DNA of 64,000 bases from Streptomyces sp. TSRI0107 (lineage in GTDB: Bacteria; Actinomycetota; Actinomycetes; Streptomycetales; Streptomycetaceae): positions 62,001 through 126,000 of the forward strand of contig NZ_LIVZ01000015.1 in assembly GCF_001905845.1 (NCBI RefSeq). Direction: 5' to 3'. Of this stretch, positions 35,456-45,476 are shown piece after piece (within the stretch, counting starts at the first letter, position 1; every line of letters starts with the position of its first letter). The notes beneath the pieces are model-generated. The model ran no database searches. It saw only the letters and a program-made list of their open reading frames with translations, and was not told the origin of the DNA. The translations under genes were made by a program, and so were the position numbers.

Positions 35456-36846
35456 GCCGTGCGTCCCATGACCGGTGCCTGCGCGGCCTGGTGGGCCTGC
35501 CACAGCACGACCACGGCGAGGGCGCCGCCGGACACCGCCAGCAGCAGCTGGCCGAGGTCCGCCGGTCCGCCGCTGGGCAGCACGGCGAGGGCGAGCAGAC
35601 CGGTCACGGCGGCCACCCGGTGGCGTACCGAGGTGGTGGGGGCGGCCGCGGCGATGAGGAACAGGCCCCACAGCGCGTACCAGGGGCGGATCGCCGGTCC
35701 GAACGCGGCCACCGCGGCGAGGCTCAGGCCGAGCGCGTACACGGGGCGCGAGCGCAGCCGCACCCAGATGAACAGCAGTGCCGCCGCCGTCAGCGCGAGG
35801 CCGAGGACGTGCCAGACGGGGACGGCGAGCGGGGCCAGGTCGCTGCCGAGGCGGTCCAGCAGGGCGGCGGTCGCGCGGCCGAGCAGGCTGGTGAGGGCCC
35901 AGTTGTGCGGGGAGACAGGGGTGTCGAGGGCGGCTGTCCAGCCGTAGCCGGTGCCCGCGACGGCCGTCGCGGCGACGGTGGTGGCGGCCGCGGCCCCCGC
36001 GGTCGTCAGGACCGCCGGTACGGGACGTCGGCCCGCGCGCGTCCGGAGCAGGACCACAGCGGCCAGCCCCAGCACCGCGGGTGCCTTGACCAGGGCGGCG
36101 AGGGTCACGAGGACCGTGCCGAGAACCGGTCGGCGGCCGAGCGCGGCGACCAGGCCGACCCCGAGCAGGCCCAGCATCATCGCGTCGTTGTGGGCACCCG
36201 CCACCAGGTGCAGCAGCACCAGCGGGTTGAGCGCGCCGAGCCACAGCGCGGCGGCCGGGTCCGCGCCGCTGTGCCGGGCGAGCCGGGGCAGCGCGGCCGC
36301 CATCAGGGCGACGCCGAGCAGGGCGAGGAGCCGCATCCCCATCAGCCCGGCGGGGAGTTCGCCGCGGGTCACCCCTGACAGCGCGGAGGCCACGGCGAGG
36401 AACACCGGTCCGTACGGGGCCGCGGTGTGCTGCCAGAGGGGGGCGACCTCGTCGGCCAGCGGACCGCCGAGGGCGGACGGGCCGTGGGTGTAGACGTCGA
36501 TCCGGGCGTCGACCATCGCGCCCTGCGCGAGGTAGCTGTAGACGTCCCGGCTGAACAGCGGCGGGGCGAGCAGCAGCGGCGCCGCCCAGACGGCGAGGAC
36601 GAGCAGCAGGGTGCGGGGAGTGGGCGGCTGGGGCCCGCGGACCAGCCGCCCGAGCAGTGCCCAGGCGGCGATCAGCAGGACGACGCCGAAGTAGACCCCG
36701 ACCAGGCCGAGGGCGGCAGCCGCCGACGCCGGGGAGAGCACGTCGCGGACCGGCAGGGCTCCGGCGGTCTCACCGCCCAGGGCGAGGACGGCGGTGCCGG
36801 CCAGTCCCAGAATCTGGCAGCGGCGGAGATCGACGGAGGAAGCCAT
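35452..36846 (-). CDS. Polyprenol phosphomannose-dependent alpha-1,6-mannosyltransferase (MptB-like)
   Basis: A 464-residue multi-pass GT-C enzyme expected to add mannose from polyprenyl-phosphomannose to a membrane lipoglycan on the outer face of the membrane. Diagnostic are SRDVYSYLAQGAMVDAR near residue 100, followed by DVYTHGPSAL and APYGPVFLAVA, typical of the MptB group, with about twelve hydrophobic helices. The ATG at 36846 is chosen; a GTG three codons earlier is possible. It overlaps the GT87 gene by four bases. Confidence 0.9.
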   Translation of the reverse strand: MASSVDLRRCQILGLAGTAVLALGGETAGALPVRDVLSPASAAAALGLVGVYFGVVLLIAAWALLGRLVRGPQPPTPRTLLLVLAVWAAPLLLAPPLFSRDVYSYLAQGAMVDARIDVYTHGPSALGGPLADEVAPLWQHTAAPYGPVFLAVASALSGVTRGELPAGLMGMRLLALLGVALMAAALPRLARHSGADPAAALWLGALNPLVLLHLVAGAHNDAMMLGLLGVGLVAALGRRPVLGTVLVTLAALVKAPAVLGLAAVVLLRTRAGRRPVPAVLTTAGAAAATTVAATAVAGTGYGWTAALDTPVSPHNWALTSLLGRATAALLDRLGSDLAPLAVPVWHVLGLALTAAALLFIWVRLRSRPVYALGLSLAAVAAFGPAIRPWYALWGLFLIAAAAPTTSVRHRVAAVTGLLALAVLPSGGPADLGQLLLAVSGGALAVVVLWQAHQAAQAPVMGRTA

Positions 36847-36954
36847 GGCCAACACTCGGTCAGCGTGTCAACGCGGGGTGGCCGGAAAACGAAGCGGGGC
36901 CCTCGGGGCGGCGGCCTGCGTGTGACCGCCGCGTGATCGGTGCCGGTGAGGGCG

Positions 36955-38274
36955 TCAGAGGAACCGGGAGCTGGACACCGGGCCCGACGACGTCAGGCCT
37001 GCCCGGTCGCCCCGCAGCCAGGAGCCCCGGACGGCGGTGACGAACTCGGCGAGCCGTTCGTCCGGGTCGGCGGGTGCCGATCCGTCCCCTTCGTCGGCCG
37101 ACGGATCGGCCGCCAGGATCTCCGCGGCGATCTCCTCCTCGGGCCGCCCGTCGGGGGCGCCGCGCTCGATGTTCCCGTCCTCGTCCGCCCGCAGCTGCCC
37201 CTCCCAGGGGGCCGTCGCCGACTGGTGCAGCAGCGTGACGCTGTCGGCGGTGACGACCGGCGGGTCGGTCCAGTTGCAGGCGTGCTCGTGCAGCACCTGT
37301 CCCGGCACCCGCTCGACGAGCCCGCCGAGGATGTCCGGGCCTCCGGGCGCGCCGGCCATCTCGTTCAGGTCGTACGCGACGACGACGGTGTCCTCCCGGC
37401 CGGGTGCGAACGGCTCGGCCGGCAGTTCCAGCAGCCGGGCCGCGGCCAGGCCGAGGATCCTGCTGCCGCGGTCCGGCAGCAGGGACACCGACGTGGGGCG
37501 CAGCCCGGCGGCGCCGAGGACCGTCCTCAGCCGCAGCAGGCCCCGCAGGCACTGGTCGTGGGAGTCCTGCAGCCAGGCGAACCGCCCGGCCATGCCCGCG
37601 TCGAAGCCGTACGGGGACAGCGTGCCGAGCACGGTGCCGCCCATGACGTACTGCCATCCCCGGAGATCGGCCTGGTCCAGCGGGCTCACCGGCTCGGCGC
37701 TCGCCGCCCGCTCCAGCATGCCGCGCTGACGGGCCTGCGCGGGCAGCCACATCGGGTCGTCCGGATCGGACAGCAGCACGTGCTGGCGGCGGGCCAGGGC
37801 CAGGTCGCCGGCCATGACGGCGTTGTGGACCAGCAGATAGCGGTCCGGCCAGTCGGCGAACTCGTTCTCTCGCGCGAGCAGGACGTCCGCCGCCTCGCGG
37901 TGGCGGCCTTCGCGCTCGTACGCCGAGACCAGCTCGCGCAGGACCGCCGCGGAACCCGGAGCCTGGTCCAGTGCCGTGCGCAGGGCCGGTATCGCCAGGT
38001 AGGGCACGCCGCGCTCCACGCACGCGTACCCGAAGTCGTAGAGCGCCCGCGGGTTTCCGGGGCGGGCGGCCAGGGCGCCGGCGGCCGTGTGCAGGTCGTC
38101 GAAGCCGGCCGCGCCGGCGGCCCGGCCGACGACCAGGGCGACCTCGCCCAGCGGCAGGTCGTCGGTGCCGTGCCGCAACTGGCGCAGGGCTCCGGGGATG
38201 TCCCCCTCGTCGAGGGCTTCCCAGGCCTTGAGCAGTTCGGGGGTCTTCGGTCGGCGATTCCTGCGCGAGAACAT
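36955..38274 (-). CDS. TPR-like protein of unknown function
   Basis: A 439-residue cytoplasmic protein. The N-terminal half (about 10-190) is made of helical repeats resembling tetratricopeptides (RALYDFGYACVERGVPYLAIPALRTAL, VLRELVSAYEREGRHREAADVL), normally a protein-binding scaffold. The C-terminal half is a less clear alpha/beta domain (TVVVAYDLNEM) with an acidic linker near residue 390. The start at MFSRRNRRPKTPELL follows GAGGATCGG. It sits between the mannosyltransferase pair and the glutaminase gene on the same strand, but gaps of 68-108 bases leave cotranscription open. Confidence 0.82.
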   Translation of the reverse strand: MFSRRNRRPKTPELLKAWEALDEGDIPGALRQLRHGTDDLPLGEVALVVGRAAGAAGFDDLHTAAGALAARPGNPRALYDFGYACVERGVPYLAIPALRTALDQAPGSAAVLRELVSAYEREGRHREAADVLLARENEFADWPDRYLLVHNAVMAGDLALARRQHVLLSDPDDPMWLPAQARQRGMLERAASAEPVSPLDQADLRGWQYVMGGTVLGTLSPYGFDAGMAGRFAWLQDSHDQCLRGLLRLRTVLGAAGLRPTSVSLLPDRGSRILGLAAARLLELPAEPFAPGREDTVVVAYDLNEMAGAPGGPDILGGLVERVPGQVLHEHACNWTDPPVVTADSVTLLHQSATAPWEGQLRADEDGNIERGAPDGRPEEEIAAEILAADPSADEGDGSAPADPDERLAEFVTAVRGSWLRGDRAGLTSSGPVSSSRFL

Positions 38275-38342
38275 GAGCCGATCCTCACCGGCGGCCGGGC
38301 CCTTCCTCAAGTGCGTTTTCGCGGGGCGGGCCGGTGCCGGTG

Positions 38343-39275
38343 TCAGAAGACCGACAGTCCCGTGAGCGTCGTGAAACGGTCCAGGGCCGCCACCCCCGCC
38401 ACCGAGTTGCCCCGCTCGTCCAGCCCCGGGCTCCAGACGCACAGCGTGCAGCGGCCCGGGACGACCGCGATGATGCCGCCGCCCACCCCGCTCTTGCCGG
38501 GCAGGCCGACCCGGTAGGCGAAGTCGCCGGCCGCGTCGTAGGTGCCGCAGGTCAGCATCACCGCGTTGACCTGCTTGGCCTGGCTGCGGCTGAGCAGCCG
38601 GGAGCCGTCGGCGCGGACGCCGTGGCGGGCCAGGAAGGCGGTGGCGCGGGCCAGGTCGGCGCAGGAGGCCCGCAGGGAGCACTGGCGGAAGTACTGCTCC
38701 AGCAGCAGCGGCACCGGGTTGTCGATGTTGCCGTACGACGCCATGAAGTGGGCGAGAGCTGCGTTGCGGTCGCCGTGCGCGGCCTCGGAGGCGGCGACCT
38801 CCTCGTCGTAGGACAGCTCCTGGTTGCCGGACTCGGCTCGCAGGAACTCCAGGAGGGTGCCCGACGCGTCGCCGGTGCGGGTCTGGAGGCGGTCGGTGAC
38901 GACGAGCGCGCCCGCGTTGATGAACGGGTTGCGCGGGATGCCGTTCTCGTACTCCAGCTGCACCAGGGAGTTGAACGGGTTGCCGGACGGTTCGCGGCCC
39001 ACGTGCTCCCAGAGTTCGTCGCCCTCGCGGGCCAGGTCGAGAGCGAGGGTGAAGACCTTGGTGACGGACTGCGTGGAGAACGGCTCGCGCCAGTCCCCCA
39101 CGCCGTACACCGTGCCGTCCGGCTCCGCGACGGCCATGCCGAAGCGGCGCGGGTCGCAGGCGGCGAGCGCCGGGATGTAGTCGGCGGGCCGGCCTCGGCC
39201 TGGGGTCCGCTCGATCTCCTCGGCGATGCGCTCCAGGACCGGCTGGAAGCTCGTCGACGATGTCATGATCACCAT
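38343..39275 (-). CDS. glsA: Glutaminase
   Basis: A 310-residue enzyme of the serine-dependent glutaminase family that releases ammonia from glutamine to give glutamate. Motifs: FSTQSVTKVFTLAL with the SxxK nucleophile near residue 67, NPFINAGALVV near 115, MASYGNIDN, and GLPGKSGVGGGI near 255. There is no signal peptide. GGAGG lies before the ATG at 39275 (a second ATG follows three codons later). It is the last gene of a leftward amide-metabolism set after aspartase (55-base gap), consistent with shared use of amide nitrogen. Confidence 0.95.
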   Translation of the reverse strand: MVIMTSSTSFQPVLERIAEEIERTPGRGRPADYIPALAACDPRRFGMAVAEPDGTVYGVGDWREPFSTQSVTKVFTLALDLAREGDELWEHVGREPSGNPFNSLVQLEYENGIPRNPFINAGALVVTDRLQTRTGDASGTLLEFLRAESGNQELSYDEEVAASEAAHGDRNAALAHFMASYGNIDNPVPLLLEQYFRQCSLRASCADLARATAFLARHGVRADGSRLLSRSQAKQVNAVMLTCGTYDAAGDFAYRVGLPGKSGVGGGIIAVVPGRCTLCVWSPGLDERGNSVAGVAALDRFTTLTGLSVF

Positions 39276-39330
39276 TGTGCCTCCGTGCCGTTCCCGGTGC
39301 GCATCGGCGAGGTCGTCCGCTCCGCGCGCG

Positions 39331-40740
39331 TCAGACGACGGGCGAGCCGTTGCCCGCGACGACCTCGGGCCGCAGCAGCGCGGCCAGCTTCTCCTGGGGC
39401 AACAGCCCCTTCTCCAGGACGAGTTCGGCCACGCCCCGACCGGTGGCCAGCGCCTCCTTGGCGATGTCGGTGGCCGCCGTGTACCCGATGTGCGGGTTGA
39501 GGGCGGTGACCAGGCCGATGGAGTTCTCCACACTGGCCCGCAGCACCTCGGTGTTGGCGGTGATCCCGGCGACGCAGCGCTCGGCGAGGGTGACGCAGGC
39601 GTTGCGCAAGTGGGTGATGCTCTCCGAGAGGGAGTGCAGGATGATCGGCTCGAAGGCGTTGAGCTGGAGCTGTCCGGCCTCGGCGGCCATGGTGATGGCG
39701 ACGTCGTTGCCGATCACCTCGAAGGCGACCTGGTTGACGACCTCGGGGATCACCGGGTTGACCTTGCCGGGCATGATGGACGAACCGGCCTGCACGGGCG
39801 GCAGGTTGATCTCGCCGAGGCCGGCGCGCGGCCCGGAGGACAGCAGGCGCAGGTCGTTGCAGCTCTTGGAGAGCTTGACGGCGATCCGCTTGAGCACACC
39901 GGACATCTGCACGAACGCGCCGCAGTCCTGGGTGGCCTCGACCAGGTTGGCGGCGGTCACCAGCGGCAGGCCGGTGATGTCGGCGAGGTGGCGGCGGGCG
40001 GCCTCGGCGTAGCCGACGGGCGCGTTCAGGCCGGTGCCGATGGCGGTCGCGCCCAGGTTGATCTCGTGGATCAGCTCGACGGCCTCGGCGAGACGGCTGC
40101 GGTCCTCGTCGAGCATGACGGCGTACGCCGAGAACTCCTGCCCGAGTGTCATCGGCACGGCGTCCTGGAGCTGGGTGCGGCCCATCTTCAGCACGTCGCG
40201 GAACTCGACGGCCTTGCGGGCGAAGGCGTCCTGGAGCACCGACATCGCCTTGAGCAGGCCGCGCACCGCGAACACCGTCGCGATCTTGACGGCGGTCGGG
40301 TAGACGTCGTTGGTGGACTGGGAGAGGTTGACGTCCTCGTTGGGGTGCAGGAACGCGTACTGGCCCTTGTCGTGGCCCAGCAGCTCCAGCGCCCGGTTGG
40401 CGACGACCTCGTTGGCGTTCATGTTGGTGGAGGTGCCGGCCCCGCCCTGCACGACGTCCACCACGAACTGGTCGTGCAGTTCACCGCCCCGGATCTCCCG
40501 GCAGGCGGCGACGATCGCCGCGGCCTTCCTCGGGTCCAGCAGCCCCAGCTCCTCGTTGGCGAGCGCGGCCGCCTCCTTGACGGCGGCCAGGGCGGTGATC
40601 AGATGCGGGTAGGCGGAGATCGGCGTGCCGGTGATGGCGAAGTTCTCGGTGGCGCGCAGGGTGTGGACACCCCAGTAGGCGTCGGCGGGAACGTCCCGGT
40701 CACCGAGGAGGTCGTGCTCGCGGCGGGTGGCGGCGGTCAT
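39331..40740 (-). CDS. aspA: Aspartate ammonia-lyase
   Basis: A 469-residue lyase converting L-aspartate to fumarate and ammonia, acting as a cytosolic tetramer. The fumarase/aspartase signature [11 protein letters not shown] near residue 320 provides the catalytic serine loop; [20 protein letters not shown] near 100 and [14 protein letters not shown] near 135 complete the active site. The start at [14 protein letters not shown] fits the family. It follows asparaginase on the same strand, so asparagine taken up by the permease would pass through aspartate to fumarate. Confidence 0.96.
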   Translation of the reverse strand: MTAATRREHDLLGDRDVPADAYWGVHTLRATENFAITGTPISAYPHLITALAAVKEAAALANEELGLLDPRKAAAIVAACREIRGGELHDQFVVDVVQGGAGTSTNMNANEVVANRALELLGHDKGQYAFLHPNEDVNLSQSTNDVYPTAVKIATVFAVRGLLKAMSVLQDAFARKAVEFRDVLKMGRTQLQDAVPMTLGQEFSAYAVMLDEDRSRLAEAVELIHEINLGATAIGTGLNAPVGYAEAARRHLADITGLPLVTAANLVEATQDCGAFVQMSGVLKRIAVKLSKSCNDLRLLSSGPRAGLGEINLPPVQAGSSIMPGKVNPVIPEVVNQVAFEVIGNDVAITMAAEAGQLQLNAFEPIILHSLSESITHLRNACVTLAERCVAGITANTEVLRASVENSIGLVTALNPHIGYTAATDIAKEALATGRGVAELVLEKGLLPQEKLAALLRPEVVAGNGSPVV

Positions 40741-40864
40741 GGGGTACGGGTCGCTTTCTCGGAAGAGGGAGGGGAAGTGCCGGGTAGGGGCGCGGGGAAC
40801 TGCGCGACCGGCCACGGACGGCCGGCGGACCGGCTACGACGCGCAGTCCCCCTTCGATCCGTGA

Positions 40865-41875
40865 TCAGGACGTCACAGGAACCGGCTCCAGCGCCCGCAC
40901 CGGCCGCACACTGCCGACCGGCAGCCCACCGCCGAGCAGCGGCTCGCCCGCGAACTCGGCGAGCGTGGACGGCTCGACGCCCGCGAGGGCCAACGCCGCC
41001 GCGGCGACGGGAATCCGCGCGCGGTTCGCACCGTCCGCGATCTTGACGGCGATGGCGCGGCCGTCCGGCAGCGCGGCGACCTGCACGCCCTCGAAGCCGT
41101 CCTTGGCGAGCAGCCCCGGCACGGCCCGCATCAGCGCGGCCACGTCCCGCCCGGCGCCGGAGGCCATCTCCGCGTGCTCGCGCATCGCGTCCGCGACCCG
41201 TGCCTCGGGCGTACCGGCCGCGGCGGTCGTGATACGGGCGGCGGCGCGGGCGAGGCCGTGCAGGGAGACGGAGAACAGCGGCGCCCCGCAGCCGTCGACG
41301 GTGACCGCGGCGACCCGCTGCCCGGTCAGGTCCTCGACGATCTCGGCGATCGCCTGCTGAAGGGGATGCCCGGGGTCGAGGTAGTCCTCCAGAGACCAGC
41401 CGTTGAGCCGGCAGGTGTACAGCATGGCCGCGTGCTTGCCGGAGCAGTTCTGGGCGAGCCGGGACGGCGCCCGGCCCTCGCGCACCCAGGCGTCCCGGAA
41501 CGCCGGGTCGTACGGCATGTCGGGCGTGTTGCGCAGGTGGTCCTCGGTGAGCCCGGCCGACTCGAGGATCCGCCGGGCCCCGGCGAGGTGGCGTTCCTCG
41601 CCGGAGTGGCTGGCGGCGGCGAGCGACAGCAGCTCCCCGTCGAGCGGCAGTCCGGCCCGCACCATGGCCGTGGCCTGGACCGGCTTGAGCGCCGAGCGCG
41701 GGTAGAAGGCCGCCTCGATGTCGCCAAGCTGGAAGGTGACCTGGCCGTCGGCGCCGAGGACGACGACGGAGCCGTAGTGGACGCCCTCGACGACGCCGCC
41801 GCGGACGAGGTGGGCGACGGGGGCGTGGCGGGGTTCACGGACGGGGGGTGCGTCCGCGACGGAACTGCTGTACAT
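40865..41875 (-). CDS. L-asparaginase II (thermolabile AnsA-type)
   Basis: A 336-residue enzyme of the PF06089-type asparaginases, unrelated to the E. coli enzymes, hydrolysing asparagine to aspartate and ammonia. The serine-lysine pair is in YPRSALKPVQ near residue 54; CSGKHAAML near 118 and TVDGCGAPLFS near 165 contain the conserved cysteines and glycines of this family. I use the ATG at 41875. A GTG at 41923 overlaps the permease stop by four bases and would add 16 residues, so translational coupling is possible. Confidence 0.93.
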   Translation of the reverse strand: MYSSSVADAPPVREPRHAPVAHLVRGGVVEGVHYGSVVVLGADGQVTFQLGDIEAAFYPRSALKPVQATAMVRAGLPLDGELLSLAAASHSGEERHLAGARRILESAGLTEDHLRNTPDMPYDPAFRDAWVREGRAPSRLAQNCSGKHAAMLYTCRLNGWSLEDYLDPGHPLQQAIAEIVEDLTGQRVAAVTVDGCGAPLFSVSLHGLARAAARITTAAAGTPEARVADAMREHAEMASGAGRDVAALMRAVPGLLAKDGFEGVQVAALPDGRAIAVKIADGANRARIPVAAAALALAGVEPSTLAEFAGEPLLGGGLPVGSVRPVRALEPVPVTS

Positions 41876-41919
41876 CACTGCCTGGTTCTTCGGGGGGTCG
41901 GTGTCGGCCGGGGCGTGGT

Positions 41920-43389
41920 TCACACGTCGGCCCTGGTGGGGGTCTCGGGGGTGTTCCCGATCCGGCCGCGGACGGCGTACCAGCCCGCGACCAGCGCTGC
42001 GGCGATCAACGGCAGGCACAGCACGGTGGTGCGTCCGGCGCCGCCGTCGGCGTACATGAGGACCAGGACGGAGGCGAGGAAGGCCAGCGTCACGATCTCG
42101 GTCCAGGGGGAGCCCGGCAGCCGGTAGCCGGGGCGGTCCAGTTCGCCCTGCCGGGCCTTCCGCCAGAAGAGCAGGTGGCAGAGCATGATCATGCCCCAGG
42201 TGGCGAGGATGCCGATCGCGGCGAAGTTCAGCACGATCTCGAAGGCCTCGGCCGGGACGACGAAGTTGAGGCCGACGCCGAGGACGCACATACCGCTGGT
42301 GAGCAGGATGCCGCCGTACGGGACCTGGTTGCGGCTCATCCGCGCGGTGAACCTGGGGGCGGATCCGGCCACGGCCATGGAGCGCAGGATGCGGCCGGTG
42401 GAGTAGAGGCCGGAGTTGAGCGAGGACATCGCCGCGGTGAGCACGACGAGGTTCATGATGCCGCCGGCCGCGGGGACGCCGATGTTGGAGAGCACGGTGA
42501 CGAAGGGGCTCTCCCCCGCCTTGTACGACGACCAGGGCAGCAGCATGGAGAGCAGCACCACCGAGCCGACGTAGAACAGGCCGACGCGCCACATGATGGA
42601 GTTGATCGCCTTCGGCATGATCTTCTCGGGGTTCTCGGTCTCGCCCGCGGCGACGCCGACCAGCTCGACCGAGGCGTAGGCGAAGACGACGCCCTGGATG
42701 ATCAGCAGCATCGGCAGCAGGCCGTTGGGAAAGACGCCGCCGTTGTCGGTGATCAGCGACGGACCGGGGGTGTGGCCGTCGACGGGGTGCTGGGTGACCA
42801 GCAGGAAGATGCCGATGCACATGAAGACGACGAGCGCGCCGACCTTGACGATCGCGAACCAGAACTCCAGTTCGCCGAACATCTTCACCGAGATCAGGTT
42901 CACGGTGAGCACGACGGCGAGCGCGATCAGGGCGAGCACCCACTGCGGGACGTCGGAGAACATGCCCCAGTAGTGGGTGTAGGTGGCGACCGCGGTGATG
43001 TCGGCGATGCCGGTGGTGGCCCAGTTGAGGAAGTACATCCAGCCCGCGGTGTATGCGCCCTTCTCGCCCATGAACTCCCGGGCGTACGACACGAAGGCGC
43101 CGGATGAGGGCCGGTACAGCACGAGTTCGCCGAGGGCGCGCACGACGAGGAAGGCGAAGACGCCGCACACCGCGTAGGCGATGAAGAGGGAGGGGCCGGC
43201 GTCGGCGAGGCGACCGCCGGCGCCGAGGAAGAGGCCGGTGCCGATGGCGCCGCCGATGGCGATCATGTTGACGTGCCGGGACTTCAGGGACTTGCTGTAG
43301 CCCTCGTCTCCGGCGTCTACATGGCCGGAACGTTTCTGCACAGCGTTGTGCCCGGTCTGCACCTCTTTGTGCAGGGACTGCTCGCTCAC
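41920..43389 (-). CDS. Amino acid permease (asparagine/APC family)
   Basis: A 489-residue proton-coupled transporter with twelve predicted helices. The first begins [16 protein letters not shown] (about 45-60), the substrate-site motif of the AnsP/GabP group, and an amphipathic N terminus [11 protein letters not shown] precedes it. The gene lies between the FadR-type regulator (4-base GTGA overlap) and asparaginase, so asparagine or aspartate import is the best guess. The GTG start at 43389 is set by that overlap. Confidence 0.93.
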   Translation of the reverse strand: MSEQSLHKEVQTGHNAVQKRSGHVDAGDEGYSKSLKSRHVNMIAIGGAIGTGLFLGAGGRLADAGPSLFIAYAVCGVFAFLVVRALGELVLYRPSSGAFVSYAREFMGEKGAYTAGWMYFLNWATTGIADITAVATYTHYWGMFSDVPQWVLALIALAVVLTVNLISVKMFGELEFWFAIVKVGALVVFMCIGIFLLVTQHPVDGHTPGPSLITDNGGVFPNGLLPMLLIIQGVVFAYASVELVGVAAGETENPEKIMPKAINSIMWRVGLFYVGSVVLLSMLLPWSSYKAGESPFVTVLSNIGVPAAGGIMNLVVLTAAMSSLNSGLYSTGRILRSMAVAGSAPRFTARMSRNQVPYGGILLTSGMCVLGVGLNFVVPAEAFEIVLNFAAIGILATWGMIMLCHLLFWRKARQGELDRPGYRLPGSPWTEIVTLAFLASVLVLMYADGGAGRTTVLCLPLIAAALVAGWYAVRGRIGNTPETPTRADV

Positions 43390-44117
43390 GCCTCGGGTCC
43401 GCCTTCCATGGGGGTGTCCGTGCGCGCGGGACGCACGATGTGGGTGAGGGTGGTCTCGACGCGGTCGAGGTGGTGGGACATCGCCTCGACGGCGTCGTGC
43501 TCGGAACCGTCGACCAGCGCCTCGACGATGGCCCGGTGCTCGCGGTTGGACTGCTCGCGCCGGCCGCCGACCTCGTTCAGGAACGCCGACTGGCGGGCCA
43601 GCGCGTCCCGGATCTCCTCGATGACCCGGCGGAACACCGGGTTCTGGGCGGCCTCGGCCACGGCAAGATGGAAGAGGGTGTCCATCGCCACCCACGCGGT
43701 GGTGTCGGTCTCCCGCTCCATCCGCTCCATCAGGTGGGCCAGGTGGTCCAGGTTCTCGGGCGTGCGGCGCAGCGCCGCGTACCCGGCGACCGGGATCTCG
43801 ACGTGCCGGCGCACCTCGAGCAGATCGCTGGCCGCGTAGTCGCCGAAGGTGGGGTCCTCGACGCTGTTCGCCACCACGAAGGTGCCCTTGCCGGTCTTGG
43901 CCACGGTCAGCCCGAGGGCCTGCAGCGCACGCAGCGCCTCACGCAGCACGGGCCGGGAGACCTCAAGGGTGCGGCACAGTTCCGCCTCGGAGGGCAGCTT
44001 GTCGCCGACGGCGTACTCGCCGCGCTCGATGGCGCCACGCAGGTGGGTGAGCACCGCTTCCATGGCACTGACGCGCCGCGGGCCGGGAAAGGCTGTCTGG
44101 CTGTCTGACAGGTTCAC
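43386..44117 (-). CDS. FadR-subfamily GntR regulator
   Basis: A 243-residue regulator. The winged helix spans about 18-85 ([32 protein letters not shown]), followed by an all-helical FCD effector domain (about 95-230) with the metal-binding Asp/His pattern seen in DTLFHLAV and HRAIVEAL. It is the first gene of the leftward asparagine locus and overlaps the permease by four bases, so it probably senses asparagine, aspartate or a product and controls its own operon. A GTG start two bases downstream of the predicted transcription start suggests a leaderless message. Confidence 0.92.
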   Translation of the reverse strand: MNLSDSQTAFPGPRRVSAMEAVLTHLRGAIERGEYAVGDKLPSEAELCRTLEVSRPVLREALRALQALGLTVAKTGKGTFVVANSVEDPTFGDYAASDLLEVRRHVEIPVAGYAALRRTPENLDHLAHLMERMERETDTTAWVAMDTLFHLAVAEAAQNPVFRRVIEEIRDALARQSAFLNEVGGRREQSNREHRAIVEALVDGSEHDAVEAMSHHLDRVETTLTHIVRPARTDTPMEGGPEA

Positions 44118-44125
44118 GGGGGTTG

Positions 44126-44155
44126 ATCCTGCGGGTAGCGCCAGGGGCGTGTCAA
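44126..44155 (-). promoter_or_regulatory. Promoter of the asparagine locus
   Basis: On the reverse strand TTGACA (44150-44155) and CAGGAT (44126-44131) are separated by 18 bases. Transcription would begin near 44119, almost at the regulator's GTG (44117). This is a strong consensus-like promoter for this genome. Confidence 0.6.
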
Positions 44156-44235
44156 GAGAAGCGAAAGGAAAGATTCACGGAGGCGGTGTCATGCATTGAT
44201 CCTTTTCATGGAGTGACCTCCTTCGGGCGGCGCCG

Positions 44236-44598
44236 CTATCCCCACACCGCCCGGGCCAGCGCGACCCCCGCGAACGCCGCTCCCAGGCCGGCCACCACGC
44301 TCGCCGCCGCGTTGACCGCCGCCTGCGTCCGCGCCCCGGTCTCGGCGAGGCGGAAGGTCTCGTACGAGAAGGTCGAGTACGTGGTCAGGGCGCCGCACAG
44401 GCCCGTGCCGAGCAGCAGCCGCAGCGGGGAGGCGACGGCCGCGCCGGTCAGCAGGCCGAGGACGAGGCAGCCGGTGACGTTGACCGTGAAGGTGCCCCAG
44501 GGGAAGACCGAGTCGTGGCGGGCCTGCACCGCCCGGTCGGTGAGGTAGCGCAGCGGGGCGCCGATCATGCCGCCCGCGACGACCAGCAGCCAGTTCAC
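44236..44598 (-). CDS. crcB: Fluoride exporter CrcB/FluC, copy 1
   Basis: A 120-residue four-helix protein of the Fluc family of fluoride channels. [14 protein letters not shown] near residue 9, [13 protein letters not shown] near 32 and [15 protein letters not shown] near 67 carry the polar track and sodium site. Dimers of antiparallel subunits form two pores. Its ATG overlaps the DUF190 stop (ATGA), and a second CrcB lies upstream. The two would therefore form a heterodimer with fixed opposite orientations. Confidence 0.95.
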   Translation of the reverse strand: MNWLLVVAGGMIGAPLRYLTDRAVQARHDSVFPWGTFTVNVTGCLVLGLLTGAAVASPLRLLLGTGLCGALTTYSTFSYETFRLAETGARTQAAVNAAASVVAGLGAAFAGVALARAVWG

Positions 44599-44942
44599 CC
44601 GGCCCCCTCCCCCGCGCCGGGGCGGACGACCTCGCAGTGGTCGAGGGTCACCAGTCCGTCGGTGACCAGTTCGTCCAGGTCGGGCAGGAAGGCCCGTACG
44701 CGTTCCTCGGTGTCGACGATCACGACGGCCACCGGCAGGTCCTCGCTCAGCGACAGCAGCCGGGACGTGTGGACCACCGAGGACGCCCCGAAGCCCTCGA
44801 CGCCGCGGAAGACACTGGCCCCGGCGAGGCCCGCCGCGTGCGCGCGGTGCACGATCTCCGAGTGGACGGGCCGATGGTGCCAGGTGTCCTGCTCGCCGAC
44901 GAGGACGGTGAGGCGCAGGGCGGGGCCGGTCGTCCGGGTCAT
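44595..44942 (-). CDS. DUF190 protein
   Basis: A 115-residue soluble PII-like ferredoxin-fold protein of the DUF190 family ([60 protein letters not shown]). It overlaps both flanking crcB genes by four bases. In actinobacteria this order is common and suggests a regulatory or signalling role for fluoride export, but the mechanism is unknown. Confidence 0.93.
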   Translation of the reverse strand: MTRTTGPALRLTVLVGEQDTWHHRPVHSEIVHRAHAAGLAGASVFRGVEGFGASSVVHTSRLLSLSEDLPVAVVIVDTEERVRAFLPDLDELVTDGLVTLDHCEVVRPGAGEGAG

Positions 44943-45403
44943 CGTTGCCTCACTTTCAGCAGCCGGCGGGCCGCGCCGGCGGCGAGCCACACCGCGGTGA
45001 GCGCCGCGAGCAGGGTCGCGGCGAGGTAGGCGAACGCCGTGGTGAGGCGGCCGGCTTCGATCAGCCGCTGGGCCTCGACGGCGTAGGTGGAGAAGGTGGT
45101 GAAGCCGCCGAGCACTCCGGTGCCGAAGAAGGGGCGGACCAGCGGGTGCGCGGGGCGCACCTCCGTGACGGCCACCAGGAAGACGCCGATCACGGCGCAG
45201 CCGGCGACGTTGACCCAGAACGTCGTCCAGGGAAAGCCGGCCGGCGCGGCGGGCCACCACAGGGAGGCCGCGTAACGGGCGGTGGCGCCGAGGCCGCCGC
45301 CGAGGGCGACGACGCCGACGACGGGGGCCTGGGCGCGCCAGGCGGGCCGCTGCGGTGCGGGGGCGGGGGCGGTACGCAAAGGGGTGCTGTCCGGGCTTGT
45401 CAT
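44939..45403 (-). CDS. crcB: Fluoride exporter CrcB/FluC, copy 2
   Basis: A 154-residue CrcB protein with a longer Pro/Ala-rich N terminus (about 1-30) before the first helix. Core motifs: [16 protein letters not shown] near residue 37, [13 protein letters not shown] near 60, and [16 protein letters not shown] near 96. It heads the crcB-DUF190-crcB operon; each junction overlaps by four bases. I looked for the fluoride riboswitch pattern upstream and did not find it. Confidence 0.94.
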   Translation of the reverse strand: MTSPDSTPLRTAPAPAPQRPAWRAQAPVVGVVALGGGLGATARYAASLWWPAAPAGFPWTTFWVNVAGCAVIGVFLVAVTEVRPAHPLVRPFFGTGVLGGFTTFSTYAVEAQRLIEAGRLTTAFAYLAATLLAALTAVWLAAGAARRLLKVRQR

Positions 45404-45476
45404 GGTCGGTCGGTTCCTGCTCGCCTGGGTTTCACGAGCGGCCGGTCGACAGGGTAGCTCCGAGGTCGTACGGGGG

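Noticed and set aside
45404-45476. Fluoride riboswitch before crcB
   Set aside because: The GGCGATGG-type start and the conserved pseudoknot bases of the crcB motif could not be found on the reverse strand.
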